Counted from the stretch's first letter, positions 53,101 through 62,958 are shown. The stretch is DNA of 64,000 nt from Bradyrhizobium sp. AZCC 1719 (GCF_036924525.1 NZ_JAZHRU010000001.1:1207001-1271000), one strand, 5' to 3'. The notes: a model not told the origin generated them from the letters alone. Translations and numbers: made by a program.

Positions 53101-56100
53101 TTAATGCGTCGCCGCCGTCGCCTGTACGTCCGCCTTCTTCCGCTTCCGCTCCTTCAGCCAGTTCTCGAACCGCTGGATCACGACGAAGAACGTCGGCACG
53201 AACAACACGGCGAGACACGTTGACGCCAGCATGCCCGAGAACACGGTGATGCCGATCGACTTCCGCGCATTGGCGCCGGCGCCGGTGGCGAGCACCAGCG
53301 GCACGACGCCGAGGATGAAGGCGAACGACGTCATCAGGATCGGACGGAAGCGAGCGCGCGCTGCCTCGACGGCCGATTCCAATAGCGGCTTGCGGTCGCG
53401 CACGTGGAGCTCGAGCGCCACCTCGACGATCAGGATGGCGTTCTTGGCCGACAGCGCGATCAACAGGATGATGCCGATCTGGGTGTAGAGGTTGTTCTCG
53501 ATCCTCAGCCCGCTCAGCACCAGCATCGGGCCGAGCAGCGACAACGGCACCGCGAGAATGACCGAGATCGGCGCGTACCAGCTCTCATACTGTCCGGCCA
53601 GCACGAGGTACACCAGCAGCAGCGCCAGGCCGAACGCCCAGTAGATCTGGCCGCCGACGACCTTCTCCTGATACGACATCGCCGTCCACTCGAAGCCGGT
53701 GCCCGGCGGCAGCGTCTTTGCGGCGATCTCTTCCATCAGATTCATCGACTGGCCGGAGCTGTAACCCGTGGCCGGCAGCCCGATGATGGATGCCGATGGG
53801 TAGAGGTTATACAGGCTGATCAGCGACGGCCCGACCGCCGGCGTGATCTTCGCCACCGCGCCGAGCGGGATCATGTCGCCCTGGCTGTTGCGCACCGTCA
53901 GCCTTTCGATGTCGCGCGGGGTCAGGCGGAATTGCGCGTCTCCCTGCGTATAGACCTGGAAGGTGCGGCCGAACTTGTTGAACTGGTTGACGAAGCTCGA
54001 CCCCATGTAGGACGACAGCGTCGAGAACACCTGGTCGGTGGTGACATGCATGGTCTGGGCCTTGACCCGGTCCACCTCGACGTCGAACTGCGGCACCATC
54101 GAACGGAACGGCGAACTGACCCGTTGCAGCGCGGTTTGCGTTGACGCATTGGAAACGACAGCACCAGTGATCGCCTGCAACTTGCTGAAATCGGAATTGC
54201 CGTCGCGAAGCTGCACCTGCATCGCAAAGCCGGCCGCATTGCCGATGCCCTGGATCGGTGGCGGCGGGACCACCAGGATCCGTGCTTCCTCGATCACCGA
54301 CAACTTTTCGTTCAAGCCGACGAACAGCGACCGCAGATCCTCGCCCTCGCCGCGCGCACTCCACTCTTTGAGGATCAGATAGGCCACGCCGGCATTGGCG
54401 AGGCTGGATGAATTGTCGAGCGCGGAAATGCCGGCGATGGTGATCACCTGCTCGACGCCTGCGGTTTTGGCGGTGATGTCGCTGACCCGCGTCAGCACAC
54501 GCTGGGTCCGCTCGAGCGCCGCACCGTCGGGCAGTTGCACGGCCACCAGCAGATAGCCCTGGTCCTCGATCGGAATGAAACCGGTCGGCACCCGCGACAG
54601 GCCGTAGCCGCCGATCGCGATCAGGATCAATGCGCAGATCACAGATACATTGCTGTGCGCGACCAGCCGGCCGATCACCCGGCCATACCAGGCCTCAAGA
54701 CGGTTATAGACAGCATTGAAGCCGCGGTAGAAAAAGTTGCGCTGCTCCGGCGGCGCTGGCCGGCGCAGCCACAACGCGCACTGCGTCGGCTTCAGCGTCG
54801 CCGCATTGATGGCGCTGAGCAGCGCGGTGGCCGCAATCACCAGCGCGAACTGCGCATACATCCGCCCGGTCAATCCCGGCAGGAACGCTGACGGCAAGAA
54901 CACCGAGACCAGCACCAGCGTAATGCCGATGATCGGCGCGAACAGCACGTCCATCGCGCTGATCGCCGCGTCATGGCCGGACATTCCCTTCTCGATATTA
55001 TGGGCGGCGCCTTCGACCACGATGATGGCGTCGTCAACCACGATGCCTATCGCCAGCACGATCGCAAACAGCGTCGAGATGTTCACGGTGAAGCCGAGCG
55101 CCGCCATCGCCGCGAATGCGCCGATGATGGTCACCGGCACCGTCGTCGCCGGCACCAGCATCGCGCGCCAGTCCTGCAGGAAGATCAGGATCACGACGAG
55201 AACAAGAAGGCCGGCCTCGATCAGCGTCTTGTAGACCTCGTTGATCGATTCGGAGACGAATTTGGTGGTATTGAATGGCGTGTCGTACTTGATGTCCTGC
55301 GGGAATCCCTTCGCCAACTCCGCCATCTTTTTCTGAACCGCCTGCTCGACCTCGAGCGCGTTGGCGCCCGGCGACTGGAACACGCCGATGCCGGTGGCTG
55401 GCTTGTTGTTGAGCGAGAACATCTGGCTGTAGGTCTGGGCGCCGAGCTCGACCCAGCCGACGTCGCGCACGCGCGTGACGTCGCCGCTACTGCCGGTCTT
55501 GACGATCACGTTCTCGAACTCGCTAGTGTCGTCGAGTCGGCCGCTGACGTTCAGCGTATATTGAAACGCCTGCCCTGCTGGCGCCGGCGGCGCACCGACC
55601 TGGCCGGCGGTGACCTGCTGACTCTGCTGCTGGATCGCCGAAATCACATCCTGCGGCATCAGGTTGCGTGCCTGCAGCTTGTTCGGATCGAGCCAGACCC
55701 GCATCGAATACTGGCCAGCCCCGAACACGGTGACGTTGCCGACGCCGGGCAGGCGCGACAGCTCGTCGCGAATGTTGATGGTGGCGTAGTTGCTCAGGAA
55801 CAGGCTGTCATAGGTCGCTTTCGGCGATGTCAGCGTCACGAACAAGAGGATCGCCGTCGACCTCTTCTGCACGGTGACGCCCTGGTTCTGCACCGATTGC
55901 GGCAGTTGCGACAGCGCGCTCGAGACCCGGTTCTGCACCAGCACCTGCGCGAAGTTGAGGTCGGTGCCGATCTTGAAGGTGACCGTCAGCGAATAGGAGC
56001 CGTCGGCGCCGCTGTAGGACTGCATGTAGAGCATGTCCTCGACGCCGTTGACCTGCTGCTCGATCGGCAGCGCTACCGTGTCGATCACGGTTTTCGCGCT

Positions 56101-56259
56101 GGCGCCGGGATAGCGGGTAGTGACCTGCACCGTGGGCGGCACGACGTCGGGATATTGGGCGACAGCGAGCCGGAACAGGCAGACGCCGCCGATCAAAATC
56201 ATCAGGATCGCGATGACATTGGAAAGAACGGGCCGCTCGATGAAAAATTTTGAAATCAT
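53101..56259 (-). CDS. RND multidrug efflux pump inner-membrane transporter (HAE1/AcrB-like)
   Basis: 1052 residues, the AcrB/MexB length. The order is TM1 (start SKFFIERPVLSNVIAILM), two large periplasmic loops, and TM helices with the proton-relay Asp pair in IGIVVDDAIIVVEGAAHN. A C-terminal TM block follows (ILGVVPLVLATGAGANARKSIG). It exports drugs, bile-salt-like compounds or solvents using the proton gradient and works with the adaptor gene nine bases upstream. No outer-membrane TolC-type gene is in the window, so it would use one encoded elsewhere. Confidence 0.95.
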   Translation of the reverse strand: MISKFFIERPVLSNVIAILMILIGGVCLFRLAVAQYPDVVPPTVQVTTRYPGASAKTVIDTVALPIEQQVNGVEDMLYMQSYSGADGSYSLTVTFKIGTDLNFAQVLVQNRVSSALSQLPQSVQNQGVTVQKRSTAILLFVTLTSPKATYDSLFLSNYATINIRDELSRLPGVGNVTVFGAGQYSMRVWLDPNKLQARNLMPQDVISAIQQQSQQVTAGQVGAPPAPAGQAFQYTLNVSGRLDDTSEFENVIVKTGSSGDVTRVRDVGWVELGAQTYSQMFSLNNKPATGIGVFQSPGANALEVEQAVQKKMAELAKGFPQDIKYDTPFNTTKFVSESINEVYKTLIEAGLLVLVVILIFLQDWRAMLVPATTVPVTIIGAFAAMAALGFTVNISTLFAIVLAIGIVVDDAIIVVEGAAHNIEKGMSGHDAAISAMDVLFAPIIGITLVLVSVFLPSAFLPGLTGRMYAQFALVIAATALLSAINAATLKPTQCALWLRRPAPPEQRNFFYRGFNAVYNRLEAWYGRVIGRLVAHSNVSVICALILIAIGGYGLSRVPTGFIPIEDQGYLLVAVQLPDGAALERTQRVLTRVSDITAKTAGVEQVITIAGISALDNSSSLANAGVAYLILKEWSARGEGEDLRSLFVGLNEKLSVIEEARILVVPPPPIQGIGNAAGFAMQVQLRDGNSDFSKLQAITGAVVSNASTQTALQRVSSPFRSMVPQFDVEVDRVKAQTMHVTTDQVFSTLSSYMGSSFVNQFNKFGRTFQVYTQGDAQFRLTPRDIERLTVRNSQGDMIPLGAVAKITPAVGPSLISLYNLYPSASIIGLPATGYSSGQSMNLMEEIAAKTLPPGTGFEWTAMSYQEKVVGGQIYWAFGLALLLVYLVLAGQYESWYAPISVILAVPLSLLGPMLVLSGLRIENNLYTQIGIILLIALSAKNAILIVEVALELHVRDRKPLLESAVEAARARFRPILMTSFAFILGVVPLVLATGAGANARKSIGITVFSGMLASTCLAVLFVPTFFVVIQRFENWLKERKRKKADVQATAATH

Positions 56260-56268
56260 GGCCGGCTC

Positions 56269-57471
56269 CTACTTGGCCGACGCCGGCTGCGCTTCGACTA
56301 TTTTCAGTTGCGGATCGACCTTCTGGCCGGGGATCGCACGCAACAGCCCGGCGGTAATCACGCGGTCATCGGCCTTGAGGCCTTCCTCGATGACGCGCAG
56401 CTCGCCTTCCAACGGCCCGACGCGCACCTTGCGCTGCTCGACGACATTTTCGCCGTTCACGACCAGCACATAACGTCCGGCCTGGTCGCTGCCGAGCGCG
56501 ACGTCGGGCACGAGCAGCGCGTTCTGCACCTGGTCCAAAGGCACGCGGATTCGGACGAAGAATCCCGGCAGCAGCGCGCGGTCCGCATTGGGCAGCACGC
56601 CGCGCACGGGCAGCGTGCCGGTCGACTGGTTCAGCGTGGTGGCGGCATAGTCGAGCGTGCCCTTGTGCGGAAAGCCGGTCTCGGTCTGCAATCCGACCTC
56701 GATCGGCACCTGCCTGAGATCATCGGGCGTCAGGCCGCGCCGGCGCGCTTCCTCGCGGATTCGCAGCACGTCCTGTTCGTTGACGTTGAAATTCACGTAG
56801 ATCGGGTCGAGAGCCACGATGGTGGCGAGTTGCGTCGGCGACGAAGCGCCGACCAGTTCGCCGACGGAGACGAGATGCGCGCTCACAACGCCGTCGAACG
56901 GCGCGACCACATTGGTGTAGCCGTAGTTGACCGCCGCGATCTTGGTATTGACCTGGGCCTGCAGCAGGCTCGCCTGCGCATTGTCGCGGGCCGCGGTGGA
57001 ATTATCCAGCGTGGCCTGGGAAACGGCCTGCCGCTGCACCAACTCCTGCTGACGCTTGAAATCCGCCTCGGTCTGCCGCACCGATGCCTGCGCGCCGGAT
57101 TCCGCGGCCTGCGCCTGTTCGAGCTTCAGCTTGTAGGTGTCGGGCTCGATCGTGAACAGGGATGTGCCCTCCTTTACGAAGTCGCCATCCTTGTAGTTGA
57201 TCGATTGCAGAAAGCCCTGCACGCGCGCGACCAGATCGACATTCTTGATCGCCGCCGTATTGCCGGTCGCTTCCAGATAGCGCGTGAAAGGCCGTTGCAG
57301 GGGCGGCGCAACTTCGACCTTCGGCGGCGGTGGAGGAACAAAAGTATTTTGTTCGCAGGCACTTAAGATGCCCATCGCAGCAACGGCGAAAGCTGCACGG
57401 CAGGCGGCGGCGCCTTTTTGCGTGACAGTGCCGTGTGATCTCAAGCGTGCAGGCGAACGCGAAGCCTTCAT
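56269..57471 (-). CDS. RND efflux periplasmic adaptor (membrane fusion) lipoprotein
   Basis: 400 residues from the ATG at 57471, which has GAGG eight bases before it. The lipobox GILSAC at the end of the hydrophobic segment marks a lipoprotein. The mature part has the lipoyl halves (VQGFLQSINYKDGDFVKEG and FDGVVSAHLVSVGELV), an alpha-helical hairpin between them and beta-barrel/MP domains. It links the pump to the outer-membrane channel. Longer frames exist up to 57618 but add no signal-like sequence. Divergent from the Cys-rich protein gene. Confidence 0.9.
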   Translation of the reverse strand: MKASRSPARLRSHGTVTQKGAAACRAAFAVAAMGILSACEQNTFVPPPPPKVEVAPPLQRPFTRYLEATGNTAAIKNVDLVARVQGFLQSINYKDGDFVKEGTSLFTIEPDTYKLKLEQAQAAESGAQASVRQTEADFKRQQELVQRQAVSQATLDNSTAARDNAQASLLQAQVNTKIAAVNYGYTNVVAPFDGVVSAHLVSVGELVGASSPTQLATIVALDPIYVNFNVNEQDVLRIREEARRRGLTPDDLRQVPIEVGLQTETGFPHKGTLDYAATTLNQSTGTLPVRGVLPNADRALLPGFFVRIRVPLDQVQNALLVPDVALGSDQAGRYVLVVNGENVVEQRKVRVGPLEGELRVIEEGLKADDRVITAGLLRAIPGQKVDPQLKIVEAQPASAK

Positions 57472-57673
57472 TTTTGGTGCCTCAATCGGTCTTGTTCTGG
57501 AAAAGGCTTTATTCAGAAATCGGCTTTCCGCCATCCCATGAAAATAGCAACAATCCGCTTGCGGCGGAACTGGAAAGCGAAAATGATGCGTCCCGAATTT
57601 TTCAGCAGACGCATTCAAAACTTCACTTCGGTTGAAGCGGCGGCTTCCGGCGACAACAAAAGGATTTACTTAA

Positions 57674-58279
57674 ATGATCGACATGTTGACGTGCGCGAGA
57701 AAGCTTGGGCCGTTGTTGGCGGCCGCGACATTCGCAATTGCAGCACCGGCGTTTGCGCAAGCGCCGAGCCAGGCGCAACTCGACGCGATCAAGTCGCAGT
57801 GTCGTTCGGACTATATGGCGCGTTGCTCCAGCGTGCCGCCGGGCGGCGAGGCCGCGCTGCAATGCCTGCAGAAGAACATGTCGAGCTTGTCATCGGGCTG
57901 CCAGGGCGCGGTGCGCGCGGTGGAAGCGCCGGCGGCGCCAAAAGCTGAGACGGCGCCCGCGGCAGCGCCCGCAAAACCTGCCGCGGTGACAACGGCGCCC
58001 AAGCCCGCAGCACCTGCTGCGGCAGCGCCCGCAGCCGCGGCGCCGGCATCCGGCGGCGCCGCACCGGCCGCGGCAGCAGCGCCGACGGCGATCGTGGTGC
58101 GGCCGATGCGGCCCCGCGAAGAACTGTTCGTGCTGCGGTCGACCTGCGGCGCCGACGTCCGCTCGATTTGCGGCGGCGTGCCCGCTGGCGGTGGCCGCAT
58201 CGTGCAGTGTCTGGCGACCAACGCCGCCCGGCTTTCGCCTGCCTGCAAGGAAGTGCTGGCGCAATTCGCGGCGCGCTAG
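57674..58279 (+). CDS. Secreted protein with two Cys-rich GLG1-like repeats joined by an Ala/Pro linker
   Basis: 201 residues; signal peptide (residues 10-29, AFAQ). Two units of about 45 residues share C..D...C.......G......CL......LS..C: SQCRSDYMARCSSVPPGG and later STCGADVRSICGGVPAGGG. They resemble the cysteine-rich repeat of Golgi protein GLG1, known in some proteobacterial proteins. Between them lies a 60-residue Ala/Pro/Lys linker (APAAAPAKPAAV...). Likely disulfide-linked and periplasmic or outer-membrane associated. Function unknown. Confidence 0.75.
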   Translation: MIDMLTCARKLGPLLAAATFAIAAPAFAQAPSQAQLDAIKSQCRSDYMARCSSVPPGGEAALQCLQKNMSSLSSGCQGAVRAVEAPAAPKAETAPAAAPAKPAAVTTAPKPAAPAAAAPAAAAPASGGAAPAAAAAPTAIVVRPMRPREELFVLRSTCGADVRSICGGVPAGGGRIVQCLATNAARLSPACKEVLAQFAAR

Positions 58280-58449
58280 TCACAAGGATGCGGCCTGCCT
58301 GATCTGCGGACAATCCGTTGAACGGCCGGCAACCCAATAAGATCGTCGTGCGTACACGCCGTGAGAACCATCCGCAGAACCTTTCCAAGAAACTTTGAAA
58401 GAGAGACTTTCGAGACTGAGTATCAACAGTACAAGTTCGGGAGACCGAC

Positions 58450-58659
58450 ATGCGTTACTTGCTGATCATTGCATCCGCCCTCTTCGCTTTCGGCACCGCC
58501 ATGACCTTTGAATCGACTGAAGCCAACGCCGCTGTATGCGCCAAGGGCGTCTATCGCGCCGGCTGCGCCGGAGCGCGCGGCGCGGTCGTCGTCCGCAAAC
58601 CGGCTGTGGTTTGCAGGACCGTGTGGGTGAACGGCGCGAAGGTTCGGCGCTGCACCTGA
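58450..58659 (+). CDS. Small secreted Cys-containing protein
   Basis: 69 residues. Signal peptide about 1-27 (ANAA), followed by a short mature part with four cysteines (AVCAKGVYRAGCAG, VVCRT and RRCT). The ATG is preceded by GGGAGACCGAC, a good ribosome site. Such short proteins recur in Bradyrhizobium-type genomes; function unknown. Confidence 0.75.
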   Translation: MRYLLIIASALFAFGTAMTFESTEANAAVCAKGVYRAGCAGARGAVVVRKPAVVCRTVWVNGAKVRRCT

Positions 58660-58846
58660 ACCCTGCGCGTTTCGTCGCAGGCTTGGTCGAGCCAGAGCTG
58701 CCGCAGAGCGGACAACCGTTCGCGGACACCCGGGCGCGGCTGAAGCAGGCCATGCACCGGTGGGTGACCGGGCCTGGAACCGCGCGCCTGTCATCATTTT
58801 TCTGTAGCGCAAATTTCCGGCACGGATTAGTCTTCATCTCAAATTA

Positions 58847-58860
58847 GTAAGTATACTGTC
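58847..58860. promoter_or_regulatory. Operator-like motif upstream of the monooxygenase-ligase genes
   Basis: GTAAGTATACTGTC, with the palindromic core AGTATACT (58850-58857), lies 16 bases before the GTG start. The identical 14 bases occur at 62962-62975 in the divergent GST/gentisate-dioxygenase gap. The likely binder is the MarR protein encoded between them. Confidence 0.6.
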
Positions 58861-58875
58861 GATTGGGAGGGAGAC

Positions 58876-60015
58876 GTGCGTATCGCCGTCATCGGCGGAG
58901 GCCCCGGCGGCCTCTACTTCGCCTATCTCTGGAAGCGCCGTCATCCGGACGCGCATATCGATCTGTTCGAACAGAACCCCGAAGGCGCGACCTGGGGGTT
59001 TGGCGTGGTGTTCTCCGAACAGGCGCTGGAATTTTTGCGCGCCGACGACCCCGAGACGGTCGACGCCATCACGCCGCGGATGGAGAGCTGGAAGAACATC
59101 ACGCTCAATTTGCGTGGTGAGAGCGTCGAGATCGACGGCGTCGGTTTCTCCTCGATCGGCCGGCTCGAACTGCTTACCATCCTGCAGCAGCGCGTGCGCG
59201 AGGCGGGCGTGACGGCACGATACGACACCACGATCCAGTCGATCGACGAACTCGGCGGATACGACCTGATCGTTGCCGCCGACGGGCTGAACTCGCTGGT
59301 GCGCCGCGGGTTTGAGAAGGAATTCGGCGCCTCGGTTTCACACTCGACCAACAAATTCGCCTGGTACGGCACCAGCAAACGCTTTGCCACGCTGTCGCAG
59401 ACGTTCGTGAAGACTGATGTGGGCTTCTTCAACGCGCATCACTATCGCTATTCGCCCGCCATGAGCACGTTCCTGGTCGAATGCGATGCGGCGACCTGGC
59501 AGGCCTATGGCTTCGAGCACAAGACGATCGAACAGTCGCAGGCGATCTGCGAGGAGATATTTGCTTCGACGCTGGACGGCCATTCGCTGGTGTCGAACAG
59601 ATCGGTGTGGCGCAATTTTCCCTGGATCTGGAATGAGCGGTGGTCGCACGGCAACATGGTGCTGATTGGCGACGCCCTGCACACCGCGCATTTCTCGATC
59701 GGCTCAGGCACGCGACTCGCCATCGAAGACGCGATCGCGCTGACCAAAGCGCTGGAGGCGGAAAACGATATTCCCGCAGGCTTCGCCCGCTACCAGGCTG
59801 AACGCAAGCCGATCGTGCAGAAGCTGGTGACGGCGGCGCGCACCAGCGCCGACTGGTACGAACATTTCCCCGAACACATGAAGCTCGACCTGATGGATTT
59901 TGCCTACAGCTACATCACCCGCTCTGGGCGGATCGCCGACGCGCGGCTGCGCGCGATGTCGCCGGAATTCATGACGCGTTACGAGGCAGCGAAAAAAATC
60001 GGGAGCCAGGCATGA
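58876..60015 (+). CDS. FAD-dependent aryl-CoA monooxygenase-like protein
   Basis: 379 residues, GTG start with GGGAGGGAGAC before it. Group A flavoprotein hydroxylase: FAD site GGGPGGLYFAYL, then NPEGATWGFGVVFSEQALEF and the late GDALHTAHFSIGSGTRLAIED. The closest known types are salicylyl-CoA 5-hydroxylase and the hydroxylase half of 2-aminobenzoyl-CoA monooxygenase/reductase. In the gentisate context, hydroxylation of a CoA-activated aryl acid toward gentisyl-CoA is the natural reading, not proven. It overlaps the CoA ligase start by four bases. Confidence 0.82.
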   Translation: MRIAVIGGGPGGLYFAYLWKRRHPDAHIDLFEQNPEGATWGFGVVFSEQALEFLRADDPETVDAITPRMESWKNITLNLRGESVEIDGVGFSSIGRLELLTILQQRVREAGVTARYDTTIQSIDELGGYDLIVAADGLNSLVRRGFEKEFGASVSHSTNKFAWYGTSKRFATLSQTFVKTDVGFFNAHHYRYSPAMSTFLVECDAATWQAYGFEHKTIEQSQAICEEIFASTLDGHSLVSNRSVWRNFPWIWNERWSHGNMVLIGDALHTAHFSIGSGTRLAIEDAIALTKALEAENDIPAGFARYQAERKPIVQKLVTAARTSADWYEHFPEHMKLDLMDFAYSYITRSGRIADARLRAMSPEFMTRYEAAKKIGSQA

Positions 60016-61625
60016 CGTCAGAAATTTCCGATTTGGTCCCCCGCGACAATCCGGGAGCGCGCGAGATCGGCTTTGCGATCCCGGAACGCTATAACGCGAG
60101 CCGCATCCTTTTCGATAACCTTGCGGCCGGTCGAGGCGGCCGGCTGGCGCTGACCGGCCCCGGCGGCACGCGCACTTATGCAGAGCTCTGCACTGAAGCC
60201 GCTCAATGGGGCCACGGCTTTCAGTCGCTGGGCTTGAAGCGCGGCGACCGCATCCTGATGTTCCTCGATGACACGCCGGCCTACCCGGCGGCGTTTTTCG
60301 GCGCGGTGCGCTCAGGCTTCGTGCCGCTGCTGATCAACACGCTGACGCCGCCGGAGCTCCTGCAGTTCTACCTCTCGGACGCCGGCGCAGCGGTAGCGGT
60401 AGCGGAGGCCGAGTTTACCTCGCGGTTCAACGCGGAGGCCTGCAAGGATACGCCGCTGCAAACCCTCATTGTGGTCAATGGCGTAGCGGGCGAGCACGCC
60501 GTGCCACACACCGTCGACGCGGCGAAGTGGCTACAGGGCTTCGCCACCAACCTTCCGGAAGCCGACACCCACCGCGACGAGATGGCGTTCTGGATGTATT
60601 CCTCCGGCTCGACCGGACGTCCCAAGGGCATCGTTCATCTGCAGCACGACATGGCCTATAGCGAGCAGGCGTTTGCCCGCAGCGTGCTCAAGCTCGGATC
60701 CGACGACATCTGCTTCTCGGTGCCGAAGATTTTCTTCGCCTACGGCTTCGGCAATGCCATCACCTTCCCGTTCTCGGTCGGCGCGGCGACGCTGCTGCTG
60801 CCAGGACAACCGAAGCCGGCCACGATCTTCCAGGCGATCGAAAAGTATCGACCGTCCGTGTTCTACGGGTTGCCGACACTCTACACCTCGCTGACCAAGG
60901 CCGAGGGTGCGGCGACAACCGATTTCTCGTCGCTGCGGATGGCGCTGTCGGCGGCCGAAGTCTTATCGGCGGAGGTGTTCAACGGCTGGAAAAAGCTGAC
61001 GGGGCTCGAGATCATCGAAGGGCTCGGCTCGACGGAAGTCCTGCACATCTATCTTTCCAACCGCCCCGAGAAGAAGAAGCTCGGTGCGGCCGGCCTGCGC
61101 GTGCCCGGTTACGAGATCCTGCTGAAGGACAAGGACGGCCGCGAGGTCGGCGATAACGAAGAGGGGATCTTGTGGGTCCGCGGCGATTCCAACACGCCGC
61201 TGTACTGGAACCGGCCGGACAAGTCCGCCGAGACCATTCGCGACGAGGGGTGGATCTACACCGGCGACCGTTTCATGCGTGATGCCGATGGCTTCCATTT
61301 CTTCCGCGGCCGCGCCGACGACCTGGTCAAGATATCAGGCCAGTGGGTCTATCCGCTCGAGGTCGAGCTCTGCCTTGCCGAGCATCCCGACATCAGGGAA
61401 TGCGCGGTGTTCGCGGCCGAACTGCCGGACCGCCGGATGACGCTGAAAGCTGTGGTAGTGATGAACAAGGGCGAGTTCGATGCGACGAACGCCACCAAGA
61501 CATTGCAGGACTACGTCAAGGCAAAGCTGCTGCCTTACAAATATCCGCGCGAGATCACCTTCATCGAGGAACTGCCGAAGACCGGCACCGGCAAGATCGA
61601 CCGGCAGGCATTGATGAGGATGTAA
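60012..61625 (+). CDS. Aryl-CoA ligase, benzoate-CoA ligase family
   Basis: 537 residues. AMP-binding YSSGSTGRPKGI, the motif GLGSTEVLHIYLSNR, YTGDRF and the closing KTGTGKIDRQAL are present; length and the RDNPGAREIGFAIPERYN start are typical of benzoate/2-aminobenzoate-CoA ligases. It makes the CoA thioester of a benzoate-type acid (salicylate, anthranilate or hydroxybenzoate are all possible). It starts inside the stop of the monooxygenase gene (ATGA), so the two act as a pair. Confidence 0.88.
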   Translation: MTSEISDLVPRDNPGAREIGFAIPERYNASRILFDNLAAGRGGRLALTGPGGTRTYAELCTEAAQWGHGFQSLGLKRGDRILMFLDDTPAYPAAFFGAVRSGFVPLLINTLTPPELLQFYLSDAGAAVAVAEAEFTSRFNAEACKDTPLQTLIVVNGVAGEHAVPHTVDAAKWLQGFATNLPEADTHRDEMAFWMYSSGSTGRPKGIVHLQHDMAYSEQAFARSVLKLGSDDICFSVPKIFFAYGFGNAITFPFSVGAATLLLPGQPKPATIFQAIEKYRPSVFYGLPTLYTSLTKAEGAATTDFSSLRMALSAAEVLSAEVFNGWKKLTGLEIIEGLGSTEVLHIYLSNRPEKKKLGAAGLRVPGYEILLKDKDGREVGDNEEGILWVRGDSNTPLYWNRPDKSAETIRDEGWIYTGDRFMRDADGFHFFRGRADDLVKISGQWVYPLEVELCLAEHPDIRECAVFAAELPDRRMTLKAVVVMNKGEFDATNATKTLQDYVKAKLLPYKYPREITFIEELPKTGTGKIDRQALMRM

Positions 61626-61633
61626 CCGCGCCC

Positions 61634-61752
61634 GTCATTGCGAGGAGCCACCCGTCGGCGCGAAGCGCCGCCGGATGACAGGCTCCACGACGAAGCAATC
61701 CATTCCTCCACTTTGTGGCGCTATGGATTGCTTCGCTGCGCTCGCAATGACG
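61634..61752. repeat. Palindromic intergenic repeat (gtcattgcgaggag family)
   Basis: Ends gtcattgcgag and ctcgcaatgac are complementary; inside are gaagcaatccat and atggattgcttc, another perfect pair, plus ggcgcgaagcgccg. It separates the convergent ligase and MarR genes and may serve as terminator for both. Confidence 0.72.
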
Positions 61753-61770
61753 GCCTCCCGCTCAAGCCCC

Positions 61771-62280
61771 TCACCCCGCCTTCCCCAGATGCTCCAGCGC
61801 GTCCTCGGCGCGCAGCGGCACGCGCGAGGCTTCATTGTTGAGATCGACGAGCTGCGCCAGGAGCGCCAGCAGGGTCTTGCGGTCAGCAGGCTTCAGCGGC
61901 TGCAGCATCCTGACCTGGGCGCGCTCGACCGACGGCATGATGTCACGCAGCACGGCTGCGCCCGATTTCGAGAGATAGAGCAGCTTGACCCGCTTGTCCT
62001 CGCGCGAGGGCTTGCGCTCGATCAGCGCCTTACTCTCCAGACGCTCGATGACGTTGCCGAGGGTCGAGCGGTCGAACGCGATCACCGCCGAAAGCCGGGT
62101 GGCATCGATGCCCGGATGGGTGTGGATCGCGACCAGCGCCGCATATTGCACCGGCGTCAGGTCGAACGCACTGCATTCCTCGACGAAGATAGAGACCGCG
62201 ATCTGCTGCATCCGCCGGAACAGATAGCCGGGCGCGGTATAGACCGCATCCATCGTGATCGTTTGTGGCTTACTCGGCAT
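61771..62280 (-). CDS. MarR family transcriptional regulator
   Basis: 169 residues. A winged-helix core is seen: LTPVQYAALVAIHTHPGIDATRLSAVI, then AFDRSTLGNVIERLESKALIERKPS and wing EDKRVKLLYLSKSG. Such regulators respond to aromatic acids or their CoA esters. Its 5' end overlaps the isomerase gene by 11 bases, placing it in that transcript. Its operator is probably the 14-base motif shared by the two promoters of the cluster. Confidence 0.9.
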   Translation of the reverse strand: MPSKPQTITMDAVYTAPGYLFRRMQQIAVSIFVEECSAFDLTPVQYAALVAIHTHPGIDATRLSAVIAFDRSTLGNVIERLESKALIERKPSREDKRVKLLYLSKSGAAVLRDIMPSVERAQVRMLQPLKPADRKTLLALLAQLVDLNNEASRVPLRAEDALEHLGKAG

Positions 62281-62902
62281 CGGGCTGCCTGTCCGGTGCG
62301 GCCTCAGTGAATGCCTTCATTTGCTTTGCCGCGGCTTCCGCCTCGAGCAGGCGGGAAAAGCCTGATACGTCGACGCCGAAGCGCCGCGCATTGGCAAGCT
62401 GCGGCAGCAGGCAGAGATCGGCAACCGTCGGCGCGTCGCCGAAACAGAACGGCCCGTTCTCGCCCTTGATCAGAGCCTCGCAGGCAGCGAGGCCCTCGCG
62501 GTTGGCCCAAGCCGCCCACTCGGTGACCTTCTCCTCGGGCAGGCCGAGCTGACGCAGCCGGGCCAGCACCTTCAAATTCTGCACCGGATGGATGTCGCAG
62601 GCGATAGCGAGCGCAAAGGCCCGCACTTTGGCGCGGCGCAGCGGATCCATCGGCAATAGCGGCGGGTTGGGATGGGTCTCGTCCAGCCATTCGATGATGG
62701 CCAGCGACTGGGTCAGCACCGCGCCATCGTCGCCCTCCAGCGTCGGCACCAGCCCCTGCGGGTTGAGGGCGAGATAGTCCGGCGCAATCTGTTCGCCCTT
62801 GCGAAGGTGATGCGGCAGGTGCTCTGCCGTGAGACCCTTGAGGTTGAGCGCGATCCTGACGCGATATGCCGCGCTGCTGCGGAAATAGCCATGCAGCTTC
62901 AT
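62270..62902 (-). CDS. Zeta-class GST: maleylpyruvate/maleylacetoacetate isomerase
   Basis: 210 residues. The start MKLHGYFRSSAAYRVRIAL carries the SSAAYRVR glutathione motif of the zeta class, followed by LNPQGLVPTLE and the later LPQLANARRFGVD. It isomerises the cis double bond of maleylpyruvate (gentisate route) or maleylacetoacetate (homogentisate route). The divergent gentisate dioxygenase gene favours maleylpyruvate. Confidence 0.88.
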   Translation of the reverse strand: MKLHGYFRSSAAYRVRIALNLKGLTAEHLPHHLRKGEQIAPDYLALNPQGLVPTLEGDDGAVLTQSLAIIEWLDETHPNPPLLPMDPLRRAKVRAFALAIACDIHPVQNLKVLARLRQLGLPEEKVTEWAAWANREGLAACEALIKGENGPFCFGDAPTVADLCLLPQLANARRFGVDVSGFSRLLEAEAAAKQMKAFTEAAPDRQPDAE

Positions 62903-62958
62903 CGGAACCTCCCTGATTCTTATGGCCTGTCCGGGTTTACCACATTGACGCTACCGAT

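Noticed and set aside
54973..56253. Open frame of 426 codons on the + strand opposite the RND pump
   Set aside because: Antisense shadow of a well-conserved AcrB-type gene; composition is Arg/His/Asp-rich without any recognisable domain.
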